Assembly: GCA_964549445.1 (NCBI GenBank) | Contig: CAZJVS010000011.1 | Span: forward strand, 1 to 64,000 | Reading direction: 5' to 3' | DNA length: 64,000 bases | From: SpSt-539 sp964549445 | GTDB taxonomy: Bacteria; Planctomycetota; Phycisphaerae; UBA1845; UTPLA1 | Shown: piece after piece, positions 1-9,380 of the stretch | Position numbering within the stretch: position 1 is the first letter of the stretch | Layout of the letters: the number at the start of each line of letters is the position of its first letter | Translations under genes and position numbers: made by a program | The notes under the pieces: generated by a model | Seen by the model: the letters and a program-made list of their open reading frames with translations, nothing else | What the model was told of the DNA's origin: nothing | The model's database searches: none

Positions 1-1152
1 CCGCACCCGGTGCTCGGGTATGAGCTGCTGGAGCGGCCGAGCCGGTGGCGGACGGAGCTAAACGCGCATGCGATGGAGCGGAGCGAGGTTCGGCGGCACA
101 CACCGATTTCGTCGCTGGTGCTCACATTTGGATGCAAGTTCGCGTGCCCGTACTGCCCGATCCCGGCGTACAACCAGCGGCAACACCGGCTGAAGAGCCC
201 GGACCGGATTGTCGACGAGTTTGTGCGGCTGCGGACGGAGCTGGGGATCAAATACTTCTTCGGCGCCGACGACAACTTCTTTAACGATCATCAGCGGACG
301 CGCGACATCATCGACACGATGGCGCGGACGAAGATCGGCCGGAAGCGGATGCACCAGAAGGTGCGATGGGGCACCGAGGTGACGGTGCACGACACGCTGG
401 CGATGCGGAGCGATCTGAAGTACGTGCGCGGAGCGGGCGTGCAGATGCTGTGGCTGGGCGTCGAGGACATTACGGCGACGTTTGTGAAAAAGGGGCAGAG
501 CGTCGGCAAGACGCAGGAGGCGTTCGAGCTGCTGCGGAAGAACGGCATCGCGCCGATGCCGATGATGATGCACCACGATACGCAGCCGCTGTACACGCCG
601 GGCAAGCCGTACGGGCTGATCAACCAGGTGAAGGCCTTGCGGAAGTGGGGCGCGCCGAGCGTGCAGGTGCTGATGATGACGCCGGCGACGGGCTCGAAGC
701 TGTACGAGGAGCCGTTCAAGGACGGCATGGTGATCGAATCGGCGGGCGGGCGGCGGGTCGAGCCGCACATGATGGATGCGAACTACGTGGTGGCGACGAC
801 GGTGGACAAGCCGTGGCGGAAGCAGTTCAACATCATGGCGTCGTATCTTTACTTTTATAATCCGCTTCAGCTTCTCCGGAATGCGGTGATCCCGCGCGAC
901 CGGCTGTTTTACCAGGACGTGTTCTGTCAGTTCCTGGGGAACTACGGGGCATTGCAGACGGTTCGCCGGACGCTGGGGTGGGCGCTGCGGCTGCGGTTTG
1001 GGGCGATTGCGCGGCGGAAGGAGATACCGTCGAGCCCGGTGCCGCTGCGGAGCTTGGAAGGCGAGCGCGGGTGCCACGATCTGCCGACGGTGGCGGAGCT
1101 GGTGCAAATCTCGGTTCGAGCGCGGTCGAACGCGGCGGTTGTCGCCTCGTAA
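1..1152 (+). CDS. Radical SAM protein, 5' end outside the window
   Basis: This is an iron-sulfur radical SAM enzyme. The reading frame is open from base 1, so the true start and any N-terminal domain, often a B12-binding domain in this class, lie upstream. The SAM cluster motif is CKFACPYC (C-x3-C-x2-C, bases 133-156), followed by a GADDNFF strand typical of radical SAM proteins that carry a B12-binding half. The C-terminal part is a helical extension without a recognised domain. A GTG at base 10 is only the first internal start-like codon and is unlikely to be the real start. The substrate cannot be told from the sequence. A perfect hairpin follows the stop codon and separates it from the convergent dehydrogenase. 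Confidence 0.85.
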   Translation, partial: PHPVLGYELLERPSRWRTELNAHAMERSEVRRHTPISSLVLTFGCKFACPYCPIPAYNQRQHRLKSPDRIVDEFVRLRTELGIKYFFGADDNFFNDHQRTRDIIDTMARTKIGRKRMHQKVRWGTEVTVHDTLAMRSDLKYVRGAGVQMLWLGVEDITATFVKKGQSVGKTQEAFELLRKNGIAPMPMMMHHDTQPLYTPGKPYGLINQVKALRKWGAPSVQVLMMTPATGSKLYEEPFKDGMVIESAGGRRVEPHMMDANYVVATTVDKPWRKQFNIMASYLYFYNPLQLLRNAVIPRDRLFYQDVFCQFLGNYGALQTVRRTLGWALRLRFGAIARRKEIPSSPVPLRSLEGERGCHDLPTVAELVQISVRARSNAAVVAS

Positions 1153-1182
1153 TTGTGCTTCAACAAGATCCGTGAAATAAGA

Positions 1183-1208
1183 AGGGCCGAACCCGCGGGT
1201 TCGGCCCT
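1183..1208. terminator. Bidirectional hairpin terminator between convergent genes
   Basis: A perfect 12-bp inverted repeat (AGGGCCGAACCC / GGGTTCGGCCCT) with a 2-base centre lies 30 bases after the radical SAM stop and 29 bases from the end of the minus-strand dehydrogenase. A short T-rich stretch follows on the plus strand and an A-rich one precedes it, so it can serve both genes. Confidence 0.75.
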
Positions 1209-1237
1209 CTTTGTTTGACACGTTCTGCGCTGCGCTG

Positions 1238-2488
1238 TTACACCCAGCCGCGAAGCTTGCAGGCCTCGGCCACGCGGGTGACGGCGACCATGTAAGCGGC
1301 GAGCCGCATGTGGACCTTGGCCTGTTGCTGCGTCTTGTAGACGGCGTGGAAGGCGTCGGTCATCTTGCGGTCGAGCTGCTGATTCACGTCTTCGCGCGAC
1401 CAGTAGTAGTTGTAAGTGTTCTGGACCTGCTCGAAGTAGCTGACCGTCACACCGCCGCTGTTGGCGAGGAAGTCGGGCAGGACCATGACGCCCTTGCCGA
1501 AGAGAATTTCGTCGGCTTCGGGCGTGGTCGGGCCGTTGGCCAGCTCGCAACTGATCTTGCACTTGATGTTCTTTGCGTTCTTGGCGGTGATGACGCCTTC
1601 GAGGGCGGACGGATACATGATGTCGACGTCGAGTTCGAGCAGGGCTTCGTTGGTGATCGGCTCGGTGCCGGGGAAGCCGGTGACTTTGCCGGTCTCGAGC
1701 TTGTAGGCGACGATCTTCTCGGGGTCGATGCCGCCGCGGTTGATGACGCCGCCGCGCGAGTCGGAGACGGCGATGAGCTTGCCGCCGCCGAGGATTTCGG
1801 GGTGGAGCGTGGCGGCATACTGGCCGGCGTTGCCGAAGCCCTGGATGGCGTAGGTGCACTTCGACGGGTTGATGTTCTTAACTTTGCAGGCCTCGCGGAC
1901 GCAGTAGACGCCGCCGCGGGCGGTTGCGTCGTGGCGGCCCTGCGAGCCGCCGAGGGGCAGTGGCTTGCCGGTGATGACGCCGGGGTGGCTGTGACCGACG
2001 ATGTGCTCGAATTCGTCCATCATCCAGGCCATGATCTGCGGGGTGGTGTAGACGTCGGGCGCGGGGACGTCGCGGTGGACGCCGAGCTCGCGGGCGACGG
2101 CTCGAACCCAGGCGCGGGCGAGGCGTTCCTTTTCGCCGTCGGACATTTCCTTGGGATTGCAGGTGACGCCGCCCTTTCCGCCGCCGAGCGGGATATCGGC
2201 GACGGCGGTCTTCCAGGTCATCCAGGCGGCGAGGGCGCGGACGGTGTCGATTGTCTCGTCGGGGTGCCAGCGGATGCCGCCCTTGTTGGGGCCGCGGGCG
2301 TCGTTGTACTGGACGCGGTAGCCGTGGAAGACCTTTATCTTGCCGTTGTCCATGCGGACCGGCAGGGTGAAGCGGTATTCGCGCATGGGCCAGCGGAGGA
2401 GATCGTGGGTGGCCTCGTCGAGGCCGAGCTTCTTGGCGGCTTCGTCGAGCTGGGCTTGGGCAATCTGGAATGGATTCATTTCCGACAT
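1238..2488 (-). CDS. Glu/Leu/Phe/Val-type amino acid dehydrogenase (probable glutamate dehydrogenase)
   Basis: A 416-residue NAD(P)-dependent amino acid dehydrogenase, the usual length for hexameric glutamate dehydrogenases. Visible motifs are the substrate-site segment GPNKGGIRWHP, the catalytic-lysine loop PLGGGKGG, the DVPAPDV segment and the dinucleotide-binding QGFGNAG. The start is the ATG at 2488, read as MSEMNPF, because AGGAG lies nine bases upstream on the minus strand; the frame stays open further upstream but without homology. It should interconvert glutamate and 2-oxoglutarate with ammonia in the cytoplasm. Leucine/valine dehydrogenases share the fold, but the length and the K-G-G-I-R-W-H-P signature favour glutamate. 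It is divergent from panC. Confidence 0.9.
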   Translation of the reverse strand: MSEMNPFQIAQAQLDEAAKKLGLDEATHDLLRWPMREYRFTLPVRMDNGKIKVFHGYRVQYNDARGPNKGGIRWHPDETIDTVRALAAWMTWKTAVADIPLGGGKGGVTCNPKEMSDGEKERLARAWVRAVARELGVHRDVPAPDVYTTPQIMAWMMDEFEHIVGHSHPGVITGKPLPLGGSQGRHDATARGGVYCVREACKVKNINPSKCTYAIQGFGNAGQYAATLHPEILGGGKLIAVSDSRGGVINRGGIDPEKIVAYKLETGKVTGFPGTEPITNEALLELDVDIMYPSALEGVITAKNAKNIKCKISCELANGPTTPEADEILFGKGVMVLPDFLANSGGVTVSYFEQVQNTYNYYWSREDVNQQLDRKMTDAFHAVYKTQQQAKVHMRLAAYMVAVTRVAEACKLRGWV

Positions 2489-2647
2489 AAGATGCAGCTC
2501 CTGAATAATCGAACCGTCGCCGGATTCGGCCGACGAGGCCGCCCGCGACGCGTATCTTCGTGACTTGGGCGCGGGGGTGTCAAACCCGCGCTGAGACTTG
2601 GTGCACGAAGCGTGCCGTGGGTGTGAATTCGCAGCGGAGACCGAGCG

Positions 2648-3529
2648 TTGAAGAGCGTCAGCACGATCTCGGAGTGTCGCGCTGCAGTGGCTGCCGCTCG
2701 GCGGGCCGGGCGGCGGGTGGGGTTTGTGCCGACGATGGGGGGATTGCACGCGGGGCACGCCAGCCTGATCGAGCGGAGCCGGGCGGCGGGCGATTTCGTG
2801 GTGGTTTCGATCTTTGTGAATCCGACCCAGTTTGGTCCGAATGAGGATTTTTCCGCATACCCGCGGCCGGTGGAGAACGATCGTCGGCTGTGCGAGGAGG
2901 CGGGGTGCGACGTGGTTTTCGGTCCGCCGGCATCTGAGATGTACGAGGCGGGCGATGAGACACGCGTGCGGCCGGGGCGGCTGGCGGAGGGGCTTTGCGG
3001 TCCGTTTCGGCCGGGGCACTTCGAGGGGGTTTGCACGGTGGTCGCGAAGCTGTTCGAGATCGTGCGGCCGGACGTGGCGTACTTCGGGCAGAAGGATGCG
3101 CAGCAGGCGGTGATCATCCGGCGGATGGTGGCGGATTTGAAGATGGGGATTGCGATCGAGGTATGTCCGATCGTGCGCGAGGCGGACGGATTGGCGAAGT
3201 CGACGCGGAATCAGTACCTGTCGCCGCCGCAACGGGTGCAGGCGGCGAGCTTGTATCGGGCGCTATGCGCGGGGCGGGATCGGATTGCCGCGGGGGAGCG
3301 GCGGGCGGGGCTGGTGGTGGCGGAGATGCGGCGCGTGTTGGATGAGGCGGGGCCATGCAGGATCGATTACATCGCGATTGTTGATCCGGAGACATTGGAG
3401 GAAGTCGATCCGGTGGATCGGCGGGTGATGCTGGCGCTGGCGGTGAGACTGGAGGGGGCGCGGCTCATCGACAATCTACTTGTCGAGTCGTCTTTGTCGC
3501 TGGATCAGCGATCGAGTGAACGGAGTTGA
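2648..3529 (+). CDS. panC: Pantothenate synthetase
   Basis: Joins pantoate and beta-alanine with ATP to make pantothenate (coenzyme A pathway, cytoplasm). The 293 residues match the family length. Visible signatures are PTMGGLHAGHASLI with the HxGH nucleotide-binding motif, FVNPTQF, GQKDAQQ and the KSTRN loop (the KMSKS counterpart). The start is TTG at 2648, preceded by a CGGAGA ribosome site. Its TGA stop overlaps the TTG start of the next gene (TTGA), suggesting translational coupling. No panB or panD is seen nearby. Confidence 0.95.
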   Translation: MKSVSTISECRAAVAAARRAGRRVGFVPTMGGLHAGHASLIERSRAAGDFVVVSIFVNPTQFGPNEDFSAYPRPVENDRRLCEEAGCDVVFGPPASEMYEAGDETRVRPGRLAEGLCGPFRPGHFEGVCTVVAKLFEIVRPDVAYFGQKDAQQAVIIRRMVADLKMGIAIEVCPIVREADGLAKSTRNQYLSPPQRVQAASLYRALCAGRDRIAAGERRAGLVVAEMRRVLDEAGPCRIDYIAIVDPETLEEVDPVDRRVMLALAVRLEGARLIDNLLVESSLSLDQRSSERS

Positions 3530-4089
3530 CGACGGGCAACGGAATTCTGAGTCGCGCGCGGACGCGGTTTGGCGCCGGATTCTGGCTTGCTTTGACGTTC
3601 TTCGTCATCGCGGCCGCCCGGTTTGCCGGCGGCGTTTCGTCGCCAGCTTTGTTCATCTGTATGTTTCTCGCGCCGGCTATCGTCTGCGCAGTCTGCGGAT
3701 GGATCGGCGGCGAGCGGCGACGCGTTGGCATTCTGACATACGGGCTTCTGGTTTCAACGGCGGGAATGTGTGTCGCTGATTTCTTGCTCGATTCGACTCG
3801 TTGGCCCCGCACTGATTCACCGGGCGGCGAGTATGAGTGGTTGGGAATGTTCCTGTTGGGAATATCGGCGGGTATCGGCGTTGCGATTGGATTCGCAGCC
3901 TACGGGATAGCCGTCTATTTTGCATTGTTGACAGACCGGATTCGATGTCTCAACCACCAATGTCGAAAGTGTGGATACCCGTTGCGCGGACTCGTCGAGC
4001 CAAGGTGTCCGGAGTGCGGGATGGCGTTTGATCCATCCCTTCTGGCAACGAATTCGCCGGTTGATCCAGGATCGAGCGTGGACGGTTGA
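3526..4089 (+). CDS. Small membrane protein with C-terminal zinc ribbon
   Basis: A 187-residue protein of unknown function. Four hydrophobic segments lie at roughly residues 18-40, 42-62, 67-88 and 105-130. The cytoplasmic-looking tail carries two Cys pairs, CRKCGYPLRGL and CPECG, a zinc-ribbon pattern common on small planctomycete membrane proteins. The TTG start overlaps the panC stop, so it is probably co-transcribed with panC although no shared function is evident. The family arrangement is recognised but not the role. Confidence 0.7.
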   Translation: MTTGNGILSRARTRFGAGFWLALTFFVIAAARFAGGVSSPALFICMFLAPAIVCAVCGWIGGERRRVGILTYGLLVSTAGMCVADFLLDSTRWPRTDSPGGEYEWLGMFLLGISAGIGVAIGFAAYGIAVYFALLTDRIRCLNHQCRKCGYPLRGLVEPRCPECGMAFDPSLLATNSPVDPGSSVDG

Positions 4090-4153
4090 CAGAGCAACGA
4101 ACGCGGCTACGAATCACGACGCGACAATCGACGTTGGAGCGTGATTCGGCACG

Positions 4154-4669
4154 ATGAGTGATACCAACGACGAATCGGATGTGCGGGAGACAGCCCGGGA
4201 CGTGCGGGCTGTTGCCACGAACGAGATCTGGACGCCCGCTCAAGGGCTGCTGCGCGGGGTTTGTTGGGGCCTGCTCTGGGCGGTCGGGCTGGCGGGGTTG
4301 TTGTTTCCGGTGGCGTGGTATGTGCCACCGGTCGTGCTGAACATCTGGCTGCGGGCTTCCTTGGGGTTCCTCGTGGCGTGGATTCTGATCGGCGTGATTC
4401 AGGACAAGTCGGAGACCATCGGCACAAGCGTATCGGCAGCGGGGGTGGTGTTGGCGTTGCTGGTCATGCTGTCGAACCACTTTGCATTTGCGATGGGCGG
4501 GGTCTGGACTCGTCAGGGAATGCTGAAGGGATCCGAGTGGTTCTCGCCGTTTGTGCTTGTATGGTGCAACTATTCCGCGGTGATCGGGATCGGGTTGGCG
4601 ACGTGGTATCGCCATGACGGCGAAGCGGACTTCTGGGATCTTGTTTATATTCTGACGCGACGGCGTTGA
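4154..4669 (+). CDS. Hypothetical four-helix membrane protein
   Basis: 171 residues beginning at an ATG at 4154. An acidic, soluble N-terminus of about 35 residues is followed by four hydrophobic segments near residues 37-56, 58-82, 92-114 and 127-150, with a short basic tail ending in TRRR. No catalytic or metal-binding motif is visible. It follows the panC-linked zinc-ribbon protein by 64 bases on the same strand, so it may be the last gene of that unit. Function unknown. Confidence 0.6.
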   Translation: MSDTNDESDVRETARDVRAVATNEIWTPAQGLLRGVCWGLLWAVGLAGLLFPVAWYVPPVVLNIWLRASLGFLVAWILIGVIQDKSETIGTSVSAAGVVLALLVMLSNHFAFAMGGVWTRQGMLKGSEWFSPFVLVWCNYSAVIGIGLATWYRHDGEADFWDLVYILTRRR

Positions 4670-5236
4670 GCGGGCGAGGTTGGCGCTGGCTGTCGGAGGG
4701 TTAAGCTGTTGCCAGGCCGTGCGATACGGCACGCACTGTGGGAGGGCGTCAATTCGGCCGACCGTAGAACGAATAACGGGCTCGCGGCCTCAGGATGCGA
4801 TGTGTGCGAATGCACGCCGCCGGTATGTTGGAAAAGCACAAAATCTTTGTTGTTTTCTCGAAAAGTTCGGCATTATGATAGGGCTTCGCGCACGTCAGAC
4901 CCGGTTAACCCGGGGCTTCGCGTCGCGGGTCGGTTCGATTCGCTGCGTACGGGGTTCGGGGTAACTCACGACGCCACCCTTCGCGATCGAACCGGCGTGA
5001 AGGACGGAAGGAAAGCTTCCGGGATTACGCACGCTCTGTTCGGCTGTTCGCGTGATCGCCATGTCGCGCGGTGCACATGGACGACGGCGGCGCTGCACAT
5101 CCAACGAGCGAATTGGGGGCACACCCTGGAGTCAGCCGATCGCGCATTGCGATCGGCGTGAGAGTGGGTCAGGGCAGAGGATCGAAGGACGGCTCGCCGC
5201 CTCGGCGGGTCATCCGGACGAACTCGCTCGACGAAT
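4670..5236 (+). other. Non-coding stretch with candidate promoter and leader hairpin
   Basis: No gene is supported in these 567 bases. An AT-rich patch at 4837-4880 holds a candidate promoter (listed separately), and a 9-bp perfect hairpin GCCGATCGC / GCGATCGGC with a 5-base loop sits at 5135-5157, about 80 bases before the next start. It has no T-run, so it is not a standard terminator. Confidence 0.5.
4850..4879 (+). promoter_or_regulatory. Candidate sigma-70-like promoter
   Basis: TTGTTT (4850-4855) and TATGAT (4874-4879) are separated by 18 bases inside the only AT-rich patch of a GC-rich gap. It would drive the exported propeller gene at 5237 with a leader of about 350 bases. This is inferred from base pattern only. 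Confidence 0.35.
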
Positions 5237-6511
5237 GTGATGCGTTTTCGTCCATCGATCGATCTGCCGCTCTGTCGACGTCGTCGCCTCGTTCTGTCGC
5301 GCGCGGGGCTCATTCTGCTGGCGACCGCGGGAGTGTTCAATCGTCGCACGGTTGCTTATGCGGAGACACTTCCGTTTCCCGGTCAACTTCCCGGCGTCGA
5401 TATCAGCTTGCAGCTTCCGCCGGGCTATGAGCCGAGCGGCATCGTCTGGCATCCGCGCGTGCAGCGGCTGTTTCTGATTCACGACAACGGGCTCGTGTCG
5501 TCGATGACGGCGGACGGAACCGATGTGCGGAACTGGTTTGTGACGGGTGATCTGGAGGGAATCTGCGTGGCCGATCCGGCGAGCGATATGGTCTACGTGC
5601 TCGTCGAATTCCCGCCGAAGATACTTGAGTTTAACTTCGTCAGCGGACAGGTGACACGCGTGTTCGATCTCGGCACATGGATTCAAGGTTGCCCGACCAA
5701 TACGTGCCTCGAAGCGGTAACTTTCGTTCCCTCGTTGACTGATCCGGAGGGCGGGGTCTTTTATGTCGGCCACCAGAACGATGGTCGAATCTACCAATTT
5801 CGACTTTCGATCCGGTCGAGTGCGACGGCGGCGAACATCACGCCGGTGGGAATCGTCACTCCGTGGCCGGGTGTGACGGACATCTCTGACCTTTACTACG
5901 ATCGCGCGAACGACGTGTTGTACGTTCTTTACAACTGGATGAATGTCATTAGGGCTGTCCGTCGCGACATGAGCATTATCGCCGACTGGGCGGTGCCCGG
6001 CGTCTGGCAGGAGGGAATCACGACGATCCCGCCGTGCGAGGTGGTCATCGCGGACGATACGGGGCCGGTCATCCGGTACTCGGGGTTTCCGCCGGGTGAC
6101 TATGACGGGGATGGGGTGGAGAATTGCGTCGATCGTTGTCCGCGGACGCGGCCGCACCTGCCGGTCAACGCGCTCGGCTGCTTGTGGAACATCGAGGAAG
6201 ACTCGGATGGCGACGGAGCCATCGATGCAGTTGACAACTGCCCGACCCAATCGAATGTGGATCAACTCGACACAGATGGAGATGGCTTGGGCGATCTGTG
6301 CGATCCGTGCGTTCCATACTTGGCGGGGGACGTCAACGGGGACCGGCGAATCGACGGAAGCGATGTTCAACTATTCACAAGTGCGATGAACAGTGGGCCG
6401 GGGCCGTTGTCGGATGACGTCTGTGGGGCGGACCTGAACGGCGATCATTTCGTTGACTCCAATGACGTGCCGTACTTCGTTGAAGCGCTTCTTGCGAGTC
6501 ACTCCAGGTAA
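5237..6511 (+). CDS. Exported propeller protein with thrombospondin type 3 and dockerin-like repeats
   Basis: A 424-residue exported protein. A basic N-terminus and a hydrophobic segment (about residues 19-32) form a signal peptide ending near VAYAET. Residues 45-290 resemble SdiA-regulated/phytase-like propellers (GLVSSMTADGT, LEGICVADPA, VFYVGHQNDGRIYQF). Two thrombospondin type 3 Ca-binding stretches follow (DYDGDGVENCVDRCP, DSDGDGAIDAVDNCP, DTDGDGLGDLCD). The last 60 residues hold a dockerin-like pair, GDVNGDRRIDGSDV and ADLNGDHFVDSNDV. Either the GTG at 5237 or the next codon, ATG at 5240, may be the start. The same dockerin-like tail recurs on the two giant proteases at 46-58 kb. The substrate of the propeller is unknown. 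Confidence 0.8.
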   Translation: MMRFRPSIDLPLCRRRRLVLSRAGLILLATAGVFNRRTVAYAETLPFPGQLPGVDISLQLPPGYEPSGIVWHPRVQRLFLIHDNGLVSSMTADGTDVRNWFVTGDLEGICVADPASDMVYVLVEFPPKILEFNFVSGQVTRVFDLGTWIQGCPTNTCLEAVTFVPSLTDPEGGVFYVGHQNDGRIYQFRLSIRSSATAANITPVGIVTPWPGVTDISDLYYDRANDVLYVLYNWMNVIRAVRRDMSIIADWAVPGVWQEGITTIPPCEVVIADDTGPVIRYSGFPPGDYDGDGVENCVDRCPRTRPHLPVNALGCLWNIEEDSDGDGAIDAVDNCPTQSNVDQLDTDGDGLGDLCDPCVPYLAGDVNGDRRIDGSDVQLFTSAMNSGPGPLSDDVCGADLNGDHFVDSNDVPYFVEALLASHSR

Positions 6512-6630
6512 GCGCGCCGCTTTTGCCGTGTCGGCGGTCCGGTCGGGACCCGCGCGAGGCGCGATTGCCCGGATGAGCTTGATTGCATAGATTATCCGCC
6601 GCGCGGCGAGCGCGGTGAGGTTTCGGGCTC

Positions 6631-8583
6631 ATGAATCGCGCTCGACGTTCGGCTTTGATCGCAGCTAACTTTCTTCTGCTTGTCGGCCTTTCGTGCAGCT
6701 ATTCGGCGCACAATTATCTCGGGGCGTGGCGGGACGAGCACTGGATTCCGCATTACCTCTACAAGTCGGGGGTGGTGAACATTCTGGCGGAGCCGGAGCC
6801 GCTCGCGCCGTGGCGTGGCGATCCGTCGGAGCCGTACCGGGTGAAGCCGGAGGACTTTGCGCCCGACGAGGTCACTCGAGCGGCAGGTCCGATGCGGTTC
6901 GAGCGCGAGCAGCTCAAGCCGGTTCCCGGCGCGTATCGGTTCGTGCACCTGGCGGACATCCAGGTTCGCGATCGGTGCGTCGGGCTGAGCAACTGGTTGC
7001 GATACGTCGCGAAGCTGCGGACGGATTCGGTCGAGAAGAGTTTTTACTGCGACCACGGCGACGTGTTTTACCTGGCGTACCTGCTGAGCGCGGTACGGAA
7101 GGGCGTGGACGCGGGTTACTTTGACGCGGTGGTGCACGGCGGGGACGCGGTGCAGCTCGGAATCCGCTCGGAGATTCACGCATTCGATTACTTCATGGAG
7201 AGCTTCCTGCTGGGGCCATCGCGCGAGGATGATTGCTGGCTGCACGGGACGATGGATGTGGCCGGGCAGGACCTGCGCGAGAAGTCGCCAGTTTATCTGA
7301 ACACGATCGGGAATCACGATCGATTTTTCATGGGGTGCTTCACGCGGCACTTCCTGGCGATTCGCTGGCGCGAGACCGACTCGCCGGTGGAGACGCTGGA
7401 TGGGACGATTCAGCAGCTCGACAAGTTTGTGCGCGACTATTCGAACGAGCCGAACGGGCTGGGGATTCCGCCGGCGATGCTTCGGCAGAGCCGTGGGGGT
7501 TACTACGACTACGACCGGGCGTGGCCGGGGGTTGGCAAGGTCCGGCTGGTCATGCTGAATACGAATGAGGCGAACATCCTGGACACGCTGTCTGAGAAGG
7601 CGGCGTTGTATCCGGCGCTGTCGAGCGAGCAGTTTGCCTGGCTGAGGGAGCGGCTGGACGACGCGGAGAAGAATCCGGAGATCAAGGCGGTCATGGTCTT
7701 CGGACATAACCAGCTGGGCGAGTTGCTGGTCAACCGGTACCTGCCGCGGGTCGGGGAGAAGACGCCGTTCTGGCGGGTGGGACGCGACCGAGCGGCGGAG
7801 GACGATACGTTCCTCGAGGTGGCGTCGCTGATTGGCGATCACCCGAAGGTGGTCGGCTATATCTGCGGTCATCTGCACTCGGGGAGCCCGCGGGTGCGGT
7901 GGGCGGAAGATGTGCCGGCGATCCGGGCGGCGCTGGATCATGCCAATGCGCGGGCGGAGAAAATGCGAGCAAAGTTTGACGCGCATCGGAAGAAACACCC
8001 GCTGCTGAGGGATTTCAATGATCCGCCACAGGTGACGCGGTCGATCCGGCGGCCGTTCTGCGAGATCATCAATCCGTCGGTCCAGGAGTATCCCAAGAGC
8101 TTTATGGCGGTGACGCTGACGATGAACCGGGAAGCCGATGGGTCGGGGAATGTGACGCTGGATGCGCAGTATTACAACCTGAACGACCTGTTGCCGCCGA
8201 CCGGGGCGGCGCTGTTCGACGAGGACGTGCCGCTGGTGGTGAAGGGGGATGATCGGGCGGCGATCCTGAAGTGGCACCGGCGGTTGAACCAGTTGTCGGC
8301 TGGGCGGGCGGACGCAGCGCGGTATCGATCGCATCTCGTGGCGGAGTATGCAATGGCGGGTCAGTACCAGGATCTCCATCTGCGGGAATCGGACATCGCG
8401 CCGCTCTACAACGCGAGCGTGCGGTCGGACCTGGTGGCGATCTATCGGCTGGCGGACGAGTTCATGCCGCTGTTGAAGACGTACGAGGCGAAGAGCATTC
8501 CGCAGCCGGAGGCGTGGGAGTCGATCCGGGCGAAGTTGCAGGAGGCGCCGTTCGTGGATGAGCGCTCGGCGGGGGAGCTGTAG
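6631..8583 (+). CDS. Metallophosphoesterase lipoprotein
   Basis: A 650-residue calcineurin-like phosphoesterase. Metal-binding blocks appear in order: LADIQ (DxH variant with Gln in place of His), VHGGDAV, TIGNHDRF, VFGHNQ and ICGHLHSG. The N-terminus MNRARRSALIAANFLLLVG is followed by LSC, a fair lipobox, so a lipid-anchored periplasmic or surface location is likely. The C-terminal third (about residues 480-650) is helical without a recognised domain. The ATG at 6631 is preceded by GTGAGG ten bases upstream. The first motif has DIQ where most members have DxH, which may alter the first metal site. The substrate is unknown. Confidence 0.8.
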   Translation: MNRARRSALIAANFLLLVGLSCSYSAHNYLGAWRDEHWIPHYLYKSGVVNILAEPEPLAPWRGDPSEPYRVKPEDFAPDEVTRAAGPMRFEREQLKPVPGAYRFVHLADIQVRDRCVGLSNWLRYVAKLRTDSVEKSFYCDHGDVFYLAYLLSAVRKGVDAGYFDAVVHGGDAVQLGIRSEIHAFDYFMESFLLGPSREDDCWLHGTMDVAGQDLREKSPVYLNTIGNHDRFFMGCFTRHFLAIRWRETDSPVETLDGTIQQLDKFVRDYSNEPNGLGIPPAMLRQSRGGYYDYDRAWPGVGKVRLVMLNTNEANILDTLSEKAALYPALSSEQFAWLRERLDDAEKNPEIKAVMVFGHNQLGELLVNRYLPRVGEKTPFWRVGRDRAAEDDTFLEVASLIGDHPKVVGYICGHLHSGSPRVRWAEDVPAIRAALDHANARAEKMRAKFDAHRKKHPLLRDFNDPPQVTRSIRRPFCEIINPSVQEYPKSFMAVTLTMNREADGSGNVTLDAQYYNLNDLLPPTGAALFDEDVPLVVKGDDRAAILKWHRRLNQLSAGRADAARYRSHLVAEYAMAGQYQDLHLRESDIAPLYNASVRSDLVAIYRLADEFMPLLKTYEAKSIPQPEAWESIRAKLQEAPFVDERSAGEL

Positions 8584-8945
8584 GCGGGGGCGGGTTGAAA
8601 CGCAGAAACGCTGAAACGCCAAAAAGTCGAAACGTCCAAACCGGGGCGGTCTGGGGACCGCGTGGGGCTTGGAAACGGGGCCACGCTGAAAAGTTAGAAT
8701 GGTGAGAATTCGCGAATTCATTGGGGTTTTGGCCCTGGGAGGCACGTAGGCACGTAGGGGGGGACGAAGGCGGCCGGGCGCCGCATGGGGCGGACGTGGG
8801 GGTAGGAATGGGGCGGCGGGATTTGATTTGAGGGCGTTGCTTGGCGGTGATTGGCAATCCTGGGCGATCATCACAGTCGGCATAAACGGACGCTTGCACT
8901 TTCGGGGCTTCGGAGTCACGGGGACCTCCCCCCTTAGTTTTTTGC

Positions 8946-8972
8946 CGGGATTAGACGGGATTTGATGGGACG
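8946..8972. repeat. Dispersed 27-base repeat, copy 1
   Basis: The sequence from CGGGATTAGACGGG to TTGATGGGACG is identical to 41070-41096, 32 kb away. Both copies follow a T-rich run. Confidence 0.8.
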
Positions 8973-9101
8973 CGGGTCGTGGTGGTCGGTTTTCAGTCAT
9001 CGGTTCACTGTCGTCCGTTCGCGGGTTTGCGGCGCTCGACCTCTTTTTTTGACGATAGCAGCCGATAGCCGCCGATAGAGATCCGGACAACACATGTCGT
9101 G

Positions 9102-9131
9102 AATTGCGGATTGGGGATTGCGGATTGCGGA
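9102..9131. repeat. GGATTGC tandem short repeat
   Basis: Three to four imperfect copies of a 7-base unit GGATTGC, one altered to GGATTGG. It is a low-complexity intergenic repeat with no sign of coding. Confidence 0.7.
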
Positions 9132-9292
9132 ATAACAGACATAGCAAGCCCTGAGACATCCCGACGATACCTCGCAAAATCCGGCAGAAGTGCCACGTTC
9201 CCTCTCGGCGCGCGCAATTTCTCCGTGGCCGCTGGCGGGCGCGCTAAACGCGCTCGCTGTCGCGCGGGTGTTCCGCTGGTCGGTGCGAGGGC

Positions 9293-9355
9293 CCCTTGAC
9301 ACGCCGGGAACGCTTCGCGTTCGAGAGCGGCAGTGCCGCCGCGTCGTGTCAAGGG
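9293..9355. other. Three-way-junction inverted repeat
   Basis: An 11-bp perfect outer stem (CCCTTGACACG at 9293-9303 and CGTGTCAAGGG at 9345-9355) encloses two perfect 6-bp hairpins, GAACGC-TTC-GCGTTC (9308-9322) and GCGGCA-G-TGCCGC (9327-9339). The layout is that of a folded RNA or of a single-stranded DNA structure. It is listed as an unnamed structured element; no T-run follows, so it is not a simple terminator. Confidence 0.6.
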
Positions 9356-9380
9356 CAGGTCGCGCCCTCGCGCTGTCTGT

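Noticed and set aside
1211..2563. Long open frame antisense to the glutamate-type dehydrogenase
   Set aside because: It is the complementary frame of a strongly conserved gene in GC-rich DNA and has no homology or start signal.
4709..5161. Candidate 150-residue gene upstream of the propeller protein
   Set aside because: No ribosome site, low-complexity Arg/Ser content and no motif; it also overlaps a good promoter and hairpin.
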